Position numbers and translations under genes: made by a program
In this document: positions 1 to 8,550 of the stretch, one piece after another
Layout of the letters: each line of letters begins with the position of its first letter
Position numbering within the stretch: the stretch's first letter is position 1
Notes under the pieces: model-generated
Told to the model about the DNA's origin: nothing
Database searches by the model: none
The model's input: only the letters and a program-made list of their open reading frames with translations
Origin: Streptomyces griseus subsp. griseus
GTDB taxonomy: Bacteria; Actinomycetota; Actinomycetes; Streptomycetales; Streptomycetaceae
Reading direction: 5' to 3'
Length of the DNA: 64,000 nucleotides
NCBI RefSeq assembly: GCF_003610995.1
Contig: NZ_CP032543.1
Coordinates: 4,402,001-4,466,000 of the forward strand

Positions 1-1119
1 GTGGCCCTCACCGCCGGGCTGCTGGGCGCGGGCCGCCCCGCCTCGTCGGTCGGGTTCGCGCTGGCCGCCTGGATGGGGCCGCTGGCGGTGTTCGTGCTGT
101 TCGGCGGGGTGCTCGCGGACCGGTTCACCCCGCGCCGCATGATGATCATCGCCGATGCGCTGCGGCTGATCGGCGCCTCGGTGCTGGCCGTCACGTTCGC
201 CGTGGGCAACCCGCCGCTCTGGTCGGTCTACGTCCTCAGCTCCGTCGCCGGGGTCGGCGCCGCGCTCTTCCAGCCCGGCGTCGCCTCGACCGTGCCCCGC
301 GTCGCCACCGACGTCCAGCGCGCCAACGCCGTCCTGCGGGTCTCCGAGGCGCTGATGACCATGGCCGGCCCCGCCTTCGCGGGCGTGCTCGTCGGCCTCG
401 CGAGCGCCGGGGCGGTCTACGCGGCCAACGCGGCCACCTTCGCGGTCTCCGGCGCCTGCCTCTTCCTGATGCGCCTGGCCCCCGCCCCGCACGACGACGC
501 GGTACGCGGCACCTTCACCGCCGAACTCGCCGACGGCTGGCGGGAGTTCAGGGCCCGTTCCTGGCTCTGGGGGGTGATCGCCGTCTGGACCGTCTACGGC
601 TTCGCGGTCCTCGGCCCGATGCTCCCGCTCACCGCCGTCCTGGTCACCCAGGAGCACGGCTCGGGGGCGTACGGCATGCTGATGGCGGTCAGCGGGGCGG
701 GCAGCGTCGTCGGCGGGCTCACGGCCCTGCGGCTGCGGCCGTCCCACCCCCTCGCGGCCGGGGCCGTCGCGCTGCCCCTCGTCGCGGTGAACCTGGTGGT
801 GCTGGCCCTCGGGATGCCGCTGCCGGTGCTGGCGGCGGGGCAGTTGCTGGCGGGGGCGGCCGCCGCCTTCTGGCTGGTCATGTGGTCCACCACGGTCCAG
901 ACGCACGTCCCGCCGGAGGCTCTGAACCGGCTGCACGCCTACGATGTGGCCGGTTCGCTCCTGATGGTCGCGGCGGGCCGTGCCCTGGCCGGCCCGGTGG
1001 CCGAGGCGGTGGGCGCGCCGGAGCTGCTGGTGGCGGCGGCCGTGATCAACGTGGGGGTGGTGGCGGTGCTGCTGGTGGCCCGGCCGATCCGGCAGCTGAA
1101 GAGGATGGGGCTCGCGTGA
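1..1119 (+). CDS. MFS transporter, N-terminus probably cut by window edge
   Basis: Major facilitator superfamily efflux-type permease in the cytoplasmic membrane; the substrate cannot be read from sequence. About ten hydrophobic helices are visible. The motif-A-like loop LADRFTPRRMM follows the first visible helix pair near residue 40, and FQPGVASTVPR around residue 90 resembles the multidrug/enterobactin-exporter (MFS_3) branch. The reading frame is open to base 1 and the first codon is GTG, but the protein begins inside the first helix. Family members are about 410-430 residues, so roughly 40 residues are probably missing to the left. The stop overlaps the next gene (GTGA), which suggests co-transcription. 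Confidence 0.85.
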   Translation: MALTAGLLGAGRPASSVGFALAAWMGPLAVFVLFGGVLADRFTPRRMMIIADALRLIGASVLAVTFAVGNPPLWSVYVLSSVAGVGAALFQPGVASTVPRVATDVQRANAVLRVSEALMTMAGPAFAGVLVGLASAGAVYAANAATFAVSGACLFLMRLAPAPHDDAVRGTFTAELADGWREFRARSWLWGVIAVWTVYGFAVLGPMLPLTAVLVTQEHGSGAYGMLMAVSGAGSVVGGLTALRLRPSHPLAAGAVALPLVAVNLVVLALGMPLPVLAAGQLLAGAAAAFWLVMWSTTVQTHVPPEALNRLHAYDVAGSLLMVAAGRALAGPVAEAVGAPELLVAAAVINVGVVAVLLVARPIRQLKRMGLA

Positions 1120-1700
1120 GGGGCCTGCCGTCGGGCCCCGACTCACCGGGCCTCGCCTCGCGGGTACCCGGCTCCACCGCGCCCGGCCTCAGCCCACCGG
1201 AACCCGGCCCCGCCTCACCGGGCCCCGCCTCGCGGGTACCCGCCTCCACCGTGCCCGGCCCCGCCTCACCGGAGCCGCGCTCCGCCCTTCGCGCCCGCGC
1301 GCTCGCGGCCGGTGCCGCCGTCGTCACGGTCGCCGCCGGCCTCGGTGTGCGCGCCGGGGCGGACGGCGGCGCCCTCGCCAAGTACGCCGGGAGCGCGCTC
1401 TATACGGTGCTGCTCTGCGCCCTCGTCGCCTTCTGCGCGCCCCGTGCGCGGCCCGTCGCCGTGGCCGGGACCGCGCTCGCCCTGAGCTGGGCCGTCGAAC
1501 TCCTCCAGCTCACCGGCGTCCCCGCCGAACTCTCCGCCCGCAGTACCGCTGCCCGGCTGGTGCTCGGCTCGACGTTCAACGCCCCGGACCTGTTCTGGTA
1601 CGCGGTGGGCGCGGCGGCGGCCTGGGGCGTCCACGTGGGGGCCCGGCGGCTCGCCACGCCTTCGTCCTCTGCCGGGCCTCGGCCCGCCGCATCTCGATGA
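1116..1700 (+). CDS. DUF2809 family membrane protein
   Basis: Small integral membrane protein of unknown function, 194 residues. The C-terminal 130 residues carry the DUF2809 pattern: KYAGSALYTVLL, then AVELLQL, then LVLGSTFNAPDLFWYAVG, spread over four predicted helices. The N-terminal 45 residues are a low-complexity stretch built from repeats of ASRVPGST/PEPGPASPGP and look dispensable. The GTG start overlaps the stop of the upstream transporter, which argues for translational coupling. The family assignment is a pattern call; no function is known for it. Confidence 0.72.
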   Translation: MRGLPSGPDSPGLASRVPGSTAPGLSPPEPGPASPGPASRVPASTVPGPASPEPRSALRARALAAGAAVVTVAAGLGVRAGADGGALAKYAGSALYTVLLCALVAFCAPRARPVAVAGTALALSWAVELLQLTGVPAELSARSTAARLVLGSTFNAPDLFWYAVGAAAAWGVHVGARRLATPSSSAGPRPAASR

Positions 1701-1941
1701 CCTCCAGGACATGGGCGGTGGCCTGCCGGCGGACCGCACCCGCCACGAACAGCTACCGCCCCCGGCACCGGGACCGGGATACGAGGTGCCCGGCCGGACG
1801 GCCGCGCGCTGATCGACGGCGATGGCATGTGCAGGGGCCGCCGGACCCCGACGCCGGGCCGCGCAGGAGTGGCCTGATCCCTGCGAACCATGTCCTTCCG
1901 GCCACTCGCGGGAGAACGGCCGGGCCAAGAAGCTGTTCCCC

Positions 1942-3260
1942 GTGACCGAGACCATCGAAAGCGCCGCCCAGGACGACGAGCAGGGGCCACCGCGCGAGAC
2001 GCACCGCCGTCGCCCCCGCGTCCACCGGGCGTGGATCGTCGCCGCCGTCACCTTCGTGACGATCATCGGCGGCGCGGCCTTCAACTCGCTCCCCGGGCTG
2101 CTCATCGACCCGCTCCACACCGAATTCGGCTGGTCGCGCGGCGAGATCGGGCTCGCGGTCTCCATCGACATGGCGCTGTACGGCCTGACCGCGCCGTTCG
2201 CCGCCGCGCTCATGGACCGCTTCGGCATCCGCCGGGTCGTGGCGACCGCGCTGACCATGGTGGCGGCCGGGGCGCTCGCCAGCGTCTGGATGACGGCCTC
2301 CTGGCAGCTGATGATCTACTGGGGCCTGCTCGTCGGCCTCGGCACCGGCTCCATGGCGCTGGCCTTCGCCGCCACCGTCACCAACCGCTGGTTCGTCGCC
2401 CGCCGGGGCCTGGTCACCGGCATCCTCACCGCCGCCGGGGCCTCCGGGCAGCTCATCTTCCTCCCGCTCTGCGCCTGGATCGTCGACGAGCACGGCTGGC
2501 GGCCCGCCTCCATCACCGTCGCGCTGGCGGCCCTGGTCGTGGTCCCGTTCGTCTGGCTGCTGATGCGCGACCACCCGGCCGATGTGGGGCTCGCCCCGTA
2601 CGGCGGTGTGTACGCGGCGAAGCCCGCCCCGCCCCGGGCGCCGCGCGCCGTACGGTGAAGGTGCTGTTCCAGGCGGCGCGCACCGGCCCGTTCTGGCTGC
2701 TGGCGGGCACGTTCGCGATCTGCGGGGCGTCCACCAACGGCCTGATCCGCACCCACTTCGTCCCCTCCGCCCACGACCACGGCATGCCGATCACGGCCGC
2801 CGCCTCGCTGCTCGCGGTGATCGGGATCTTCGACGTCGTCGGCACGATCTTCTCGGGCTGGCTCACCGACCGCTTCGACGCCCGCCGGCTGCTCGCCGTC
2901 TACTACGCCCTGCGCGGGATCTCGCTGCTGTTCCTGCCGATGCTGATGGCGCCCGACGTACGGCCGCCGATGATCTTCTTCATCGTCTTCTACGGTCTGG
3001 ACTGGGTCGCCACGGTCCCGCCGACGCTGGCGCTCTGCCGGGAGCAGTACGGGGAGGACAGCGCGATCGTCTTCGGCTGGGTGCTGGCCTCGCACCAGGT
3101 GGGTGCGGCGGCCGTGGCGTTCCTCGGCGGGGTCGCGCGGGATGTCTTCGGCAGTTACGACGTGGTCTGGTACGCGTCGGGGGCGCTGTGCGCGGTCGCG
3201 GCGCTGATGTCTCTGGTGATCCGGCGGGCAAGGGCGGCTTCGGGGGCCGCCGGCGGCTGA
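1942..3260 (+). pseudogene. MFS transporter, reading frame broken by an apparent 1-base loss
   Basis: Twelve-helix MFS permease resembling oxalate/formate or monocarboxylate-type carriers. Helices 1-6 (from VHRAWIVAAVTF to FVWLLMRDHPADVG) are in one frame that stops at 2658. Helices 7-12 (from VKVLFQAARTGPFWLLAG to SLVIRRARAA) continue in another frame to 3260. Restoring one G near 2655 (CGGTGAAG to CGGGTGAAG) joins the halves as ...AVRVKVLFQ. GTG 1942 is chosen as start because the longer upstream reading is Arg/Pro-rich and not protein-like. The 240 bases before it hold no supportable gene. Both halves are well preserved, so this may be a sequencing error in an intact gene of about 439 residues. 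Confidence 0.75.
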
Positions 3261-3284
3261 ACCGGCCGGTTTCCGGGGCGGGGA

Positions 3285-3902
3285 TCAGCGGCTGAACCGG
3301 CCGAACACCCCCCGGTGGAACAGCAGCGGCTCCCCCTCCGCCGCCGCCCCCAGCGCCGCCACCCGGCCCACCACGATGAGGTGGTCACCACCGGTGTGGA
3401 CGGCGTGGACGCGGCAGTCGATCCAGGCCGGTACGGAGCCCAGGAGCGGTGACCCGGTCGCCGGGGCCTCCCCGTACGCCACCCCCGCGAACTTGTCCGC
3501 CCCGCTCACCGCGAACCCCCGGCAGAGCGCGCCCTGTTCGACCCCCAGGATGTTGACGCAGAAGACCCCGGCACGGGCGATGCGCGGCCAGGTCGTCGAC
3601 GTACGGGCGACCATGAAGGCCACCAGCGGCGGGTCCAGCGAGAGCGAGGCGAAGGACTGGCAGGCGAAGCCGGTCGGCCCGTCCGCGTCGTGCGCGGTGA
3701 CGACGGTGACGCCACTGGCGAAGTGGCCCAGTACGCGGCGGAATTCGGCCGGGTCGACGGGGAGCCGCTCGTCGTCCCGGACGGCCCTGAGATCCGGCCG
3801 GGGCAGCGTCTGCGAAGGCGGCTGCGGCCGGTCTGCTGTCGTGGCGGCGCCGACGGACCTGAGGTACCGGACGGCGGTGGCGGCCATGCCTGCGTGTCCC
3901 AT
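3285..3902 (-). CDS. Flavin reductase (DIM6/HpaC/HsaB-like)
   Basis: NAD(P)H:flavin oxidoreductase of the split-barrel flavin reductase family, which supplies reduced FMN/FAD to a two-component monooxygenase. The domain spans residues 55-205. FASGVTVVTAH, GFACQSFASLSLDPPLVAFMV and ARTSTTWPRI are the usual flavin-binding signature, and GDHLIVVGRVAAL with FHRGVFGRF closes the fold. About 50 N-terminal residues before the domain are unconserved, so a downstream start is possible; I used ATG 3902, with GTG 3905 as an alternative. A CTGACG-N3-CGTCAG palindrome lies 17 bases upstream. No partner oxygenase is adjacent. Confidence 0.85.
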   Translation of the reverse strand: MGHAGMAATAVRYLRSVGAATTADRPQPPSQTLPRPDLRAVRDDERLPVDPAEFRRVLGHFASGVTVVTAHDADGPTGFACQSFASLSLDPPLVAFMVARTSTTWPRIARAGVFCVNILGVEQGALCRGFAVSGADKFAGVAYGEAPATGSPLLGSVPAWIDCRVHAVHTGGDHLIVVGRVAALGAAAEGEPLLFHRGVFGRFSR

Positions 3903-3918
3903 CACCCGGCCATTAGAG

Positions 3919-3933
3919 CTGACGCATCGTCAG
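3919..3933. promoter_or_regulatory. Palindromic operator, copy 1 (CTGACG CAT CGTCAG)
   Basis: Perfect 15-bp palindrome with six-base arms around a three-base centre, 17 bases upstream of the flavin reductase start. The same element recurs upstream of seven other catabolic transcription starts in the window. Size and symmetry suit a TetR-family dimer, and the regulator at 24638-25285 is the candidate. Confidence 0.7.
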
Positions 3934-3967
3934 ATGTGAACCCATGTGCCAGGCGGGTGGGCCCCGT

Positions 3968-4552
3968 TCACGCGCCGGTGCGGCGCGCGTAATGGCGTTG
4001 CGCCTTCGCCCGGTTGCCGCAGCCGGCCATCGAACACCAGCGGCGTGTCCCGTTCTTGGAGATGTCGTAGAAGTGCAGGACGCAGGTGTGGTTGGCGCAC
4101 GGGCGGATGCGGTCGGGCCGGTCGGCCACCAGGTGGAGCCAGTTGTCGGCCGCGAGCCAGGCGGGTCCCCAGGTCGGATCGTCCAGCTCCACCGTCGACT
4201 CCGGCAGCCCGTCGGGCCCCAGGGTGCGGCGGATGCGCCCGTGGGAGAGCGCCTCGTTGAGCGCCGCCGCCGTTGCGGGTTCGGCCGGCTCCCGCCGGGT
4301 GGCGGCCGCGGTCAGTGCTTCGAGTGCCCTACGGGTCTCCAGCAGCCGGTCCAGGGTGGCGCGGCCGACGGGTGGGGCGAGGGGGGCCGTGTGGGTGCGT
4401 ACCTGCTCGCTGTTCAGCCAGATCGCCAGGCCGCTCTCGGATTCCAGCAGGTCACGCGGGCCGTCCGCGCCGATCCAGCGGGTGTTGAGCAGGTCCAGCG
4501 CGAGCGGTTCGCCGATGAGTGGCCGGGGGTCGGGCCCGGGGGGTTGCGGCAC
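3968..4552 (-). CDS. CGNR zinc-finger transcriptional regulator
   Basis: ABATE-type stress-induced regulator with a C-terminal zf-CGNR DNA-binding finger, 194 residues. The N-terminal part begins PLIGEPLALDLLNTRWI, typical of the family. The finger runs CANHTCVLHFYDISKNG, then RRWCSMAGCGNRAKAQRHY, with two pairs of Cys ligands and the eponymous CGNR. The start is GTG 4552 behind AAGGAA. It diverges from the VOC/PPOX/ferredoxin block, and two 31-bp repeats lie between them, so it probably controls that block and itself. A second CGNR gene at 53671 has a similar element upstream. Confidence 0.85.
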   Translation of the reverse strand: MPQPPGPDPRPLIGEPLALDLLNTRWIGADGPRDLLESESGLAIWLNSEQVRTHTAPLAPPVGRATLDRLLETRRALEALTAAATRREPAEPATAAALNEALSHGRIRRTLGPDGLPESTVELDDPTWGPAWLAADNWLHLVADRPDRIRPCANHTCVLHFYDISKNGTRRWCSMAGCGNRAKAQRHYARRTGA

Positions 4553-4589
4553 GGCAGGGGTTCCTTCCGTCGCGTTGCGTCTCCCTCGA

Positions 4590-4661
4590 TTCTAACCGGA
4601 CAAGAGATTTTCACCGGTTGACGGCCCTCGTTCTAACCCTTAAATTCACTTTTACTGGTTG
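4590..4661. promoter_or_regulatory. Two 31-bp direct repeats, putative CGNR operators
   Basis: The two copies at 4590-4620 and 4631-4661 both open with TTCTAACC and close with a TTTTcAC-type segment then GGTTG. Their starts are 41 bases (about four helical turns) apart. Each has AACC...GGTT dyad symmetry. They occupy the divergent promoter region between the CGNR gene and the VOC gene. A related 31-bp dyad (CCTAACG...CGTTAGG) sits upstream of the other CGNR gene at 54348-54378. Confidence 0.6.
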
Positions 4662-4705
4662 CGAGGTGGCCTCGCGGCCCCGACCGAAAGAGTGGGGACC
4701 GATCC

Positions 4706-5161
4706 ATGAGCAAGGCGAAGAACCTGCGGACCGGCCACATCGGCCTCAACGTCACCGACCTGGACCGTTCGATCGCCTTCTACCGCGAGGTCTTCGACTT
4801 CGAGCTGCTGGGCGAGGGCAAGGACGGCGACCGCCGCTGGGCCTTCCTCGGGCGGGACTCCCGGCTCGTGGTGACCCTGTGGCAGCAGAGCGAGGGCATG
4901 TTCGCCCCCGCGCTGCCCGGCCTGCACCACCTCTCCTTCCAGGTGGACACCGTCGAGGAGATCCGGGCCACCGAGGAGGTCCTGCGGTCGCTCGGCGCCA
5001 CGTTCGCCTACGACGGGGTCGTGCCGCACGGGGAGACCGGGACGTCGGGCGGCATCTTCTTCTCCGACCCCGACGGCATCCGCCTGGAGATCTACGCCTC
5101 CACGGGCGCCGACCCGGCCGACGCCCCGACCTCCGGGGCTCCCACCTGCGGCTTCTTCTAG
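4706..5161 (+). CDS. VOC family (glyoxalase/dioxygenase fold) protein
   Basis: Single-module vicinal oxygen chelate protein of 151 residues. The two beta-alpha-beta-beta-beta units are visible: GHIGLNVTDLDRSIAFYREVFDFE at the N-terminus and LHHLSFQVDTVEEI with FFSDPDGIRLEIYA at the C-terminus. Likely metal ligands are His11 and a His in LHHLSF plus Glu in RLEIY. It may be a lyase, isomerase or dioxygenase, and sequence alone does not decide. It is the first gene of a block with a PPOX-fold protein, a ferredoxin and a ferredoxin reductase, downstream of the paired CGNR-type repeats. It ends APTCGFF, an unconserved tail. Confidence 0.85.
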   Translation: MSKAKNLRTGHIGLNVTDLDRSIAFYREVFDFELLGEGKDGDRRWAFLGRDSRLVVTLWQQSEGMFAPALPGLHHLSFQVDTVEEIRATEEVLRSLGATFAYDGVVPHGETGTSGGIFFSDPDGIRLEIYASTGADPADAPTSGAPTCGFF

Positions 5162-5209
5162 GCGGCGGCCAGGGACGATCCGCGCGCACTCTCAGCGAAA
5201 GGCAGAACC

Positions 5210-6241
<1,032 letters not shown>

Positions 6242-6310
6242 TGTCGCTGTACGTGACGTGGCGCCCCGCCCGGCCGGGCGCCGCGTACCCCTACCTCTGA
6301 CGGAGTCATC

Positions 6311-6505
6311 ATGCGGATCACCGTGGACCTGGATCTCTGCGAGAGCCACGGCAGTTGCGTCTTCGCCGCCCCCGAGATCTTCTCGTTCGACGACGACGAT
6401 TTCCTCCTGTACGAAGCCACCCCGGACGAGGGGCTGCGCGAGGTGGCCGAGAAGGCCGCCGCCTCCTGCCCTGTCCGCGCCATCACCGTGGCCGCCGCCC
6501 CGTGA
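6311..6505 (+). CDS. 3Fe-4S ferredoxin (P450-partner type)
   Basis: Ferredoxin of 64 residues. The cluster ligands are Cys10 and Cys16 in CESHGSC, plus the Cys in SCPVRAI near the C-terminus. Histidine in the place of the central Cys marks the single-cluster ferredoxins that feed actinobacterial cytochrome P450s. The acidic patch FSFDDDDF is typical. The stop overlaps the GTG of the following ferredoxin reductase (GTGA), so the two are translationally coupled and should form one electron-transfer pair. No P450 gene is present in the window, so the terminal oxygenase must lie elsewhere. Confidence 0.93.
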   Translation: MRITVDLDLCESHGSCVFAAPEIFSFDDDDFLLYEATPDEGLREVAEKAAASCPVRAITVAAAP

Positions 6506-7719
6506 GCGCCGCAGGCCATCCGCGTGACGTGGTGATCGTCGGGGCCTCGCTGGCGGGGCTGCGGGCCGCGACGACCCTGCGCGCCGAGGGGTTCACCGGA
6601 AACCTCACCCTCGTCGGGGCCGAGCCGCACGCCCCGTACGACCGCCCGCCGCTCTCGAAGAAGTTCCTGACGGCGCCGGCCCCCGCCGACACCGGGCTCC
6701 CGGTCCCCGACGGTCTCGGGGCCCGCTGGCTGCTGGGGAGGGCCGCGGTGCGGCTGGACCCGTACAGCAGGATCGTCACCCTCGCCGACGGCACCCGCCT
6801 GCCCTACGACGGCCTCCTGATCGCCACCGGGGCTACTGCCCGGTCCGGCGCGACGGCCGGCGAACCCGGCCGGGGGCAAGGGGTGTTCACCCTGCGCGGC
6901 CGCGACGACGTGACGGCGCTGCGGGCCGCGCTCCTCCCCGCGCGGAGGCTGCTCGTCGTGGGCGCGGGCTTCCTCGGCGGTGAGGTCGCCGCCGCAGGCC
7001 GGGCGCTGGGTCTCCACGTCACGCTCGTGGAGGCCGCGGCCGTACCGCTGGAGCGGGCGATCGGCGTGGAGGCCGGGGCGTTCGTGGGGATGCTGCACCG
7101 GGAGGCGGGCATCGACCTGCGCACCGGCACCACGGTCGCCGAGTACCGGACCGGCCCGGACGGCACGCTCGGGGCCGCCCGCCTGGCCGGCGGCCGGCTC
7201 GTCGCGGCGGATGTCGCGGTCCTGGCCCTGGGCGCGGCCCCGGCCACCGGCTGGCTGGCCGGGTCGGGGATCGAGGCGGCCGACGGAGTGCGTACGGACT
7301 CCCGGCTGCGAGCCCTGTTCCCGGACGGCGGCGTGGTGCCCGGCGTGGTCGCGGCGGGCGACGCGGCCCGGGTCCCGCAGCCCCTGGCGGACGGCGCGGC
7401 CCCCGCCCTCGGCCACTGGTCCGGCGCCGTGGAACAGGCCGCCGCGGCCGCCCGTACGCTGCTGCTGGGCGACGCGGCCCCACCCTTCGCCGAGGTCCCC
7501 TCCTTCTGGTCCGACGTCCACGGGGTCCGGCTCCGCTCGGTGGGCCTCCCGGCGCTCGCCGACACGGCCAAGGTCCACGAGTGCGACCGTGCGGCCCGGC
7601 GCCTGGAGGTCAGCTACCACCGGGAGGGCCGCCTGACCGGCGCCCTGACGATCGGCCGGACCTCCCGGCTGGCGCCCTACCGGCGGACGTTGGCCCAGTA
7701 CGCCGTCGGGCGCCGCTGA
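6502..7719 (+). CDS. FAD-dependent ferredoxin reductase
   Basis: NAD(P)H:ferredoxin oxidoreductase of 405 residues, of the putidaredoxin-reductase/rhodocoxin-reductase type. The FAD-binding motif VVIVGASLAGLRAA is at residues 10-23, with the PPLSKKFL signature near 50, the NAD(P)-binding LLVVGAGFLGGEVAAAG near 150, and the second FAD motif VVAAGDAAR near 285. The C-terminal reductase domain begins around SFWSDVHGVRLRSVG. The GTG start overlaps the ferredoxin stop. It converges on the crotonase gene with only nine bases between stops. Confidence 0.92.
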   Translation: MSAAGHPRDVVIVGASLAGLRAATTLRAEGFTGNLTLVGAEPHAPYDRPPLSKKFLTAPAPADTGLPVPDGLGARWLLGRAAVRLDPYSRIVTLADGTRLPYDGLLIATGATARSGATAGEPGRGQGVFTLRGRDDVTALRAALLPARRLLVVGAGFLGGEVAAAGRALGLHVTLVEAAAVPLERAIGVEAGAFVGMLHREAGIDLRTGTTVAEYRTGPDGTLGAARLAGGRLVAADVAVLALGAAPATGWLAGSGIEAADGVRTDSRLRALFPDGGVVPGVVAAGDAARVPQPLADGAAPALGHWSGAVEQAAAAARTLLLGDAAPPFAEVPSFWSDVHGVRLRSVGLPALADTAKVHECDRAARRLEVSYHREGRLTGALTIGRTSRLAPYRRTLAQYAVGRR

Positions 7720-7728
7720 GCACGACGT

Positions 7729-8550
7729 TCAGCGCCCCCGGTACTCCGGTGTCCGCCGCTCCACGAAGGAGGCGACGCCCTCGTCGGCGTCCCGGGTGGT
7801 CATGTTGATCTCCTGGGCGGCCGCCTCTGCGGCGAACGCCGTCGCCCGGTCGGCGGTGAGCGAGTCGTTCACGAGCTGCTTGGTCAGGGCGATGGCACGG
7901 GTGGGCCCGCAGGCCAGCCGCCCGGCCCACTCGGCGGCGAGGCCGGCCAACTCGCCGGCCCCCACCGTACGGTTGACGAGCCCGATCCGTTCCGCGTCCG
8001 CCGCCGTCAGGGCGTCCCCGAAGAACATCAGCTCCTTCGCTCGCTGCGGCCCCACCAGCCGGGGCAGCAGATAGGCGCCGCCGCCGTCCGGGACGAGCCC
8101 CCGGCGTACGAAGACTTCGATGAACGTGGCCGTGTCGGCCGCCAGCACCAGATCGCAGGCGAGCGCCAGGTGCGCGCCGATCCCGGCGGCGGTCCCGTTG
8201 ACGGCGGCGATCACCGGCTTCTCGCAGTCCAGTACGGCGGCGATGAGCCGTTGCGCGCCGAGCCGGATGGTCCGGGCGACGTCCCCGGGGACCCGCCCCC
8301 GGGTCGGTGCGGGGGAGCCGCGCAGGTCGGCGCCCGCGCAGAAGCCGCGCCCGGTGGCGGTGAGCACGACGGCCCGTACGGCGGGGTCGGCGGAGGCGTC
8401 GGCCAGCAGCGCGATGACACGCTCGCGCTGCTCCCAGGTGACGGCGTTCATGGCCTCCGGCCGGTTGAGGGTGATCCAGGAGACCCCGTCGGCGGTGGTG
8501 CGGTGGAGGACGGTGGACCGCGGAGACGCGTCCACGGGATCGGCGCTCAC
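7729..8550 (-). CDS. Enoyl-CoA hydratase/isomerase family protein (PaaG-like)
   Basis: Crotonase-fold protein of 273 residues acting on CoA thioesters. The oxyanion-hole regions FCAGADLR and NGTAAGIGAHLALACD are clear. The two glutamates of classical crotonase are not apparent: the GGGCE position reads GIGAH, and the PEILLG position reads VFVRRG. GLVPDGGG instead carries the Asp typical of PaaG-type isomerases, so I favour isomerase over hydratase. GTG 8550 overlaps the stop of the upstream acyl-CoA synthetase (GTGA), so the two are coupled. GTG 8556 is an alternative start. The promoter is that of the synthetase, with two palindromic operators. Confidence 0.87.
   Translation of the reverse strand: MSADPVDASPRSTVLHRTTADGVSWITLNRPEAMNAVTWEQRERVIALLADASADPAVRAVVLTATGRGFCAGADLRGSPAPTRGRVPGDVARTIRLGAQRLIAAVLDCEKPVIAAVNGTAAGIGAHLALACDLVLAADTATFIEVFVRRGLVPDGGGAYLLPRLVGPQRAKELMFFGDALTAADAERIGLVNRTVGAGELAGLAAEWAGRLACGPTRAIALTKQLVNDSLTADRATAFAAEAAAQEINMTTRDADEGVASFVERRTPEYRGR

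Noticed and set aside
1697..1945. 82-codon ORF between the DUF2809 and MFS genes
   Set aside because: Arg/Pro-rich composition typical of out-of-frame GC DNA, with no ribosome site or recognisable domain.
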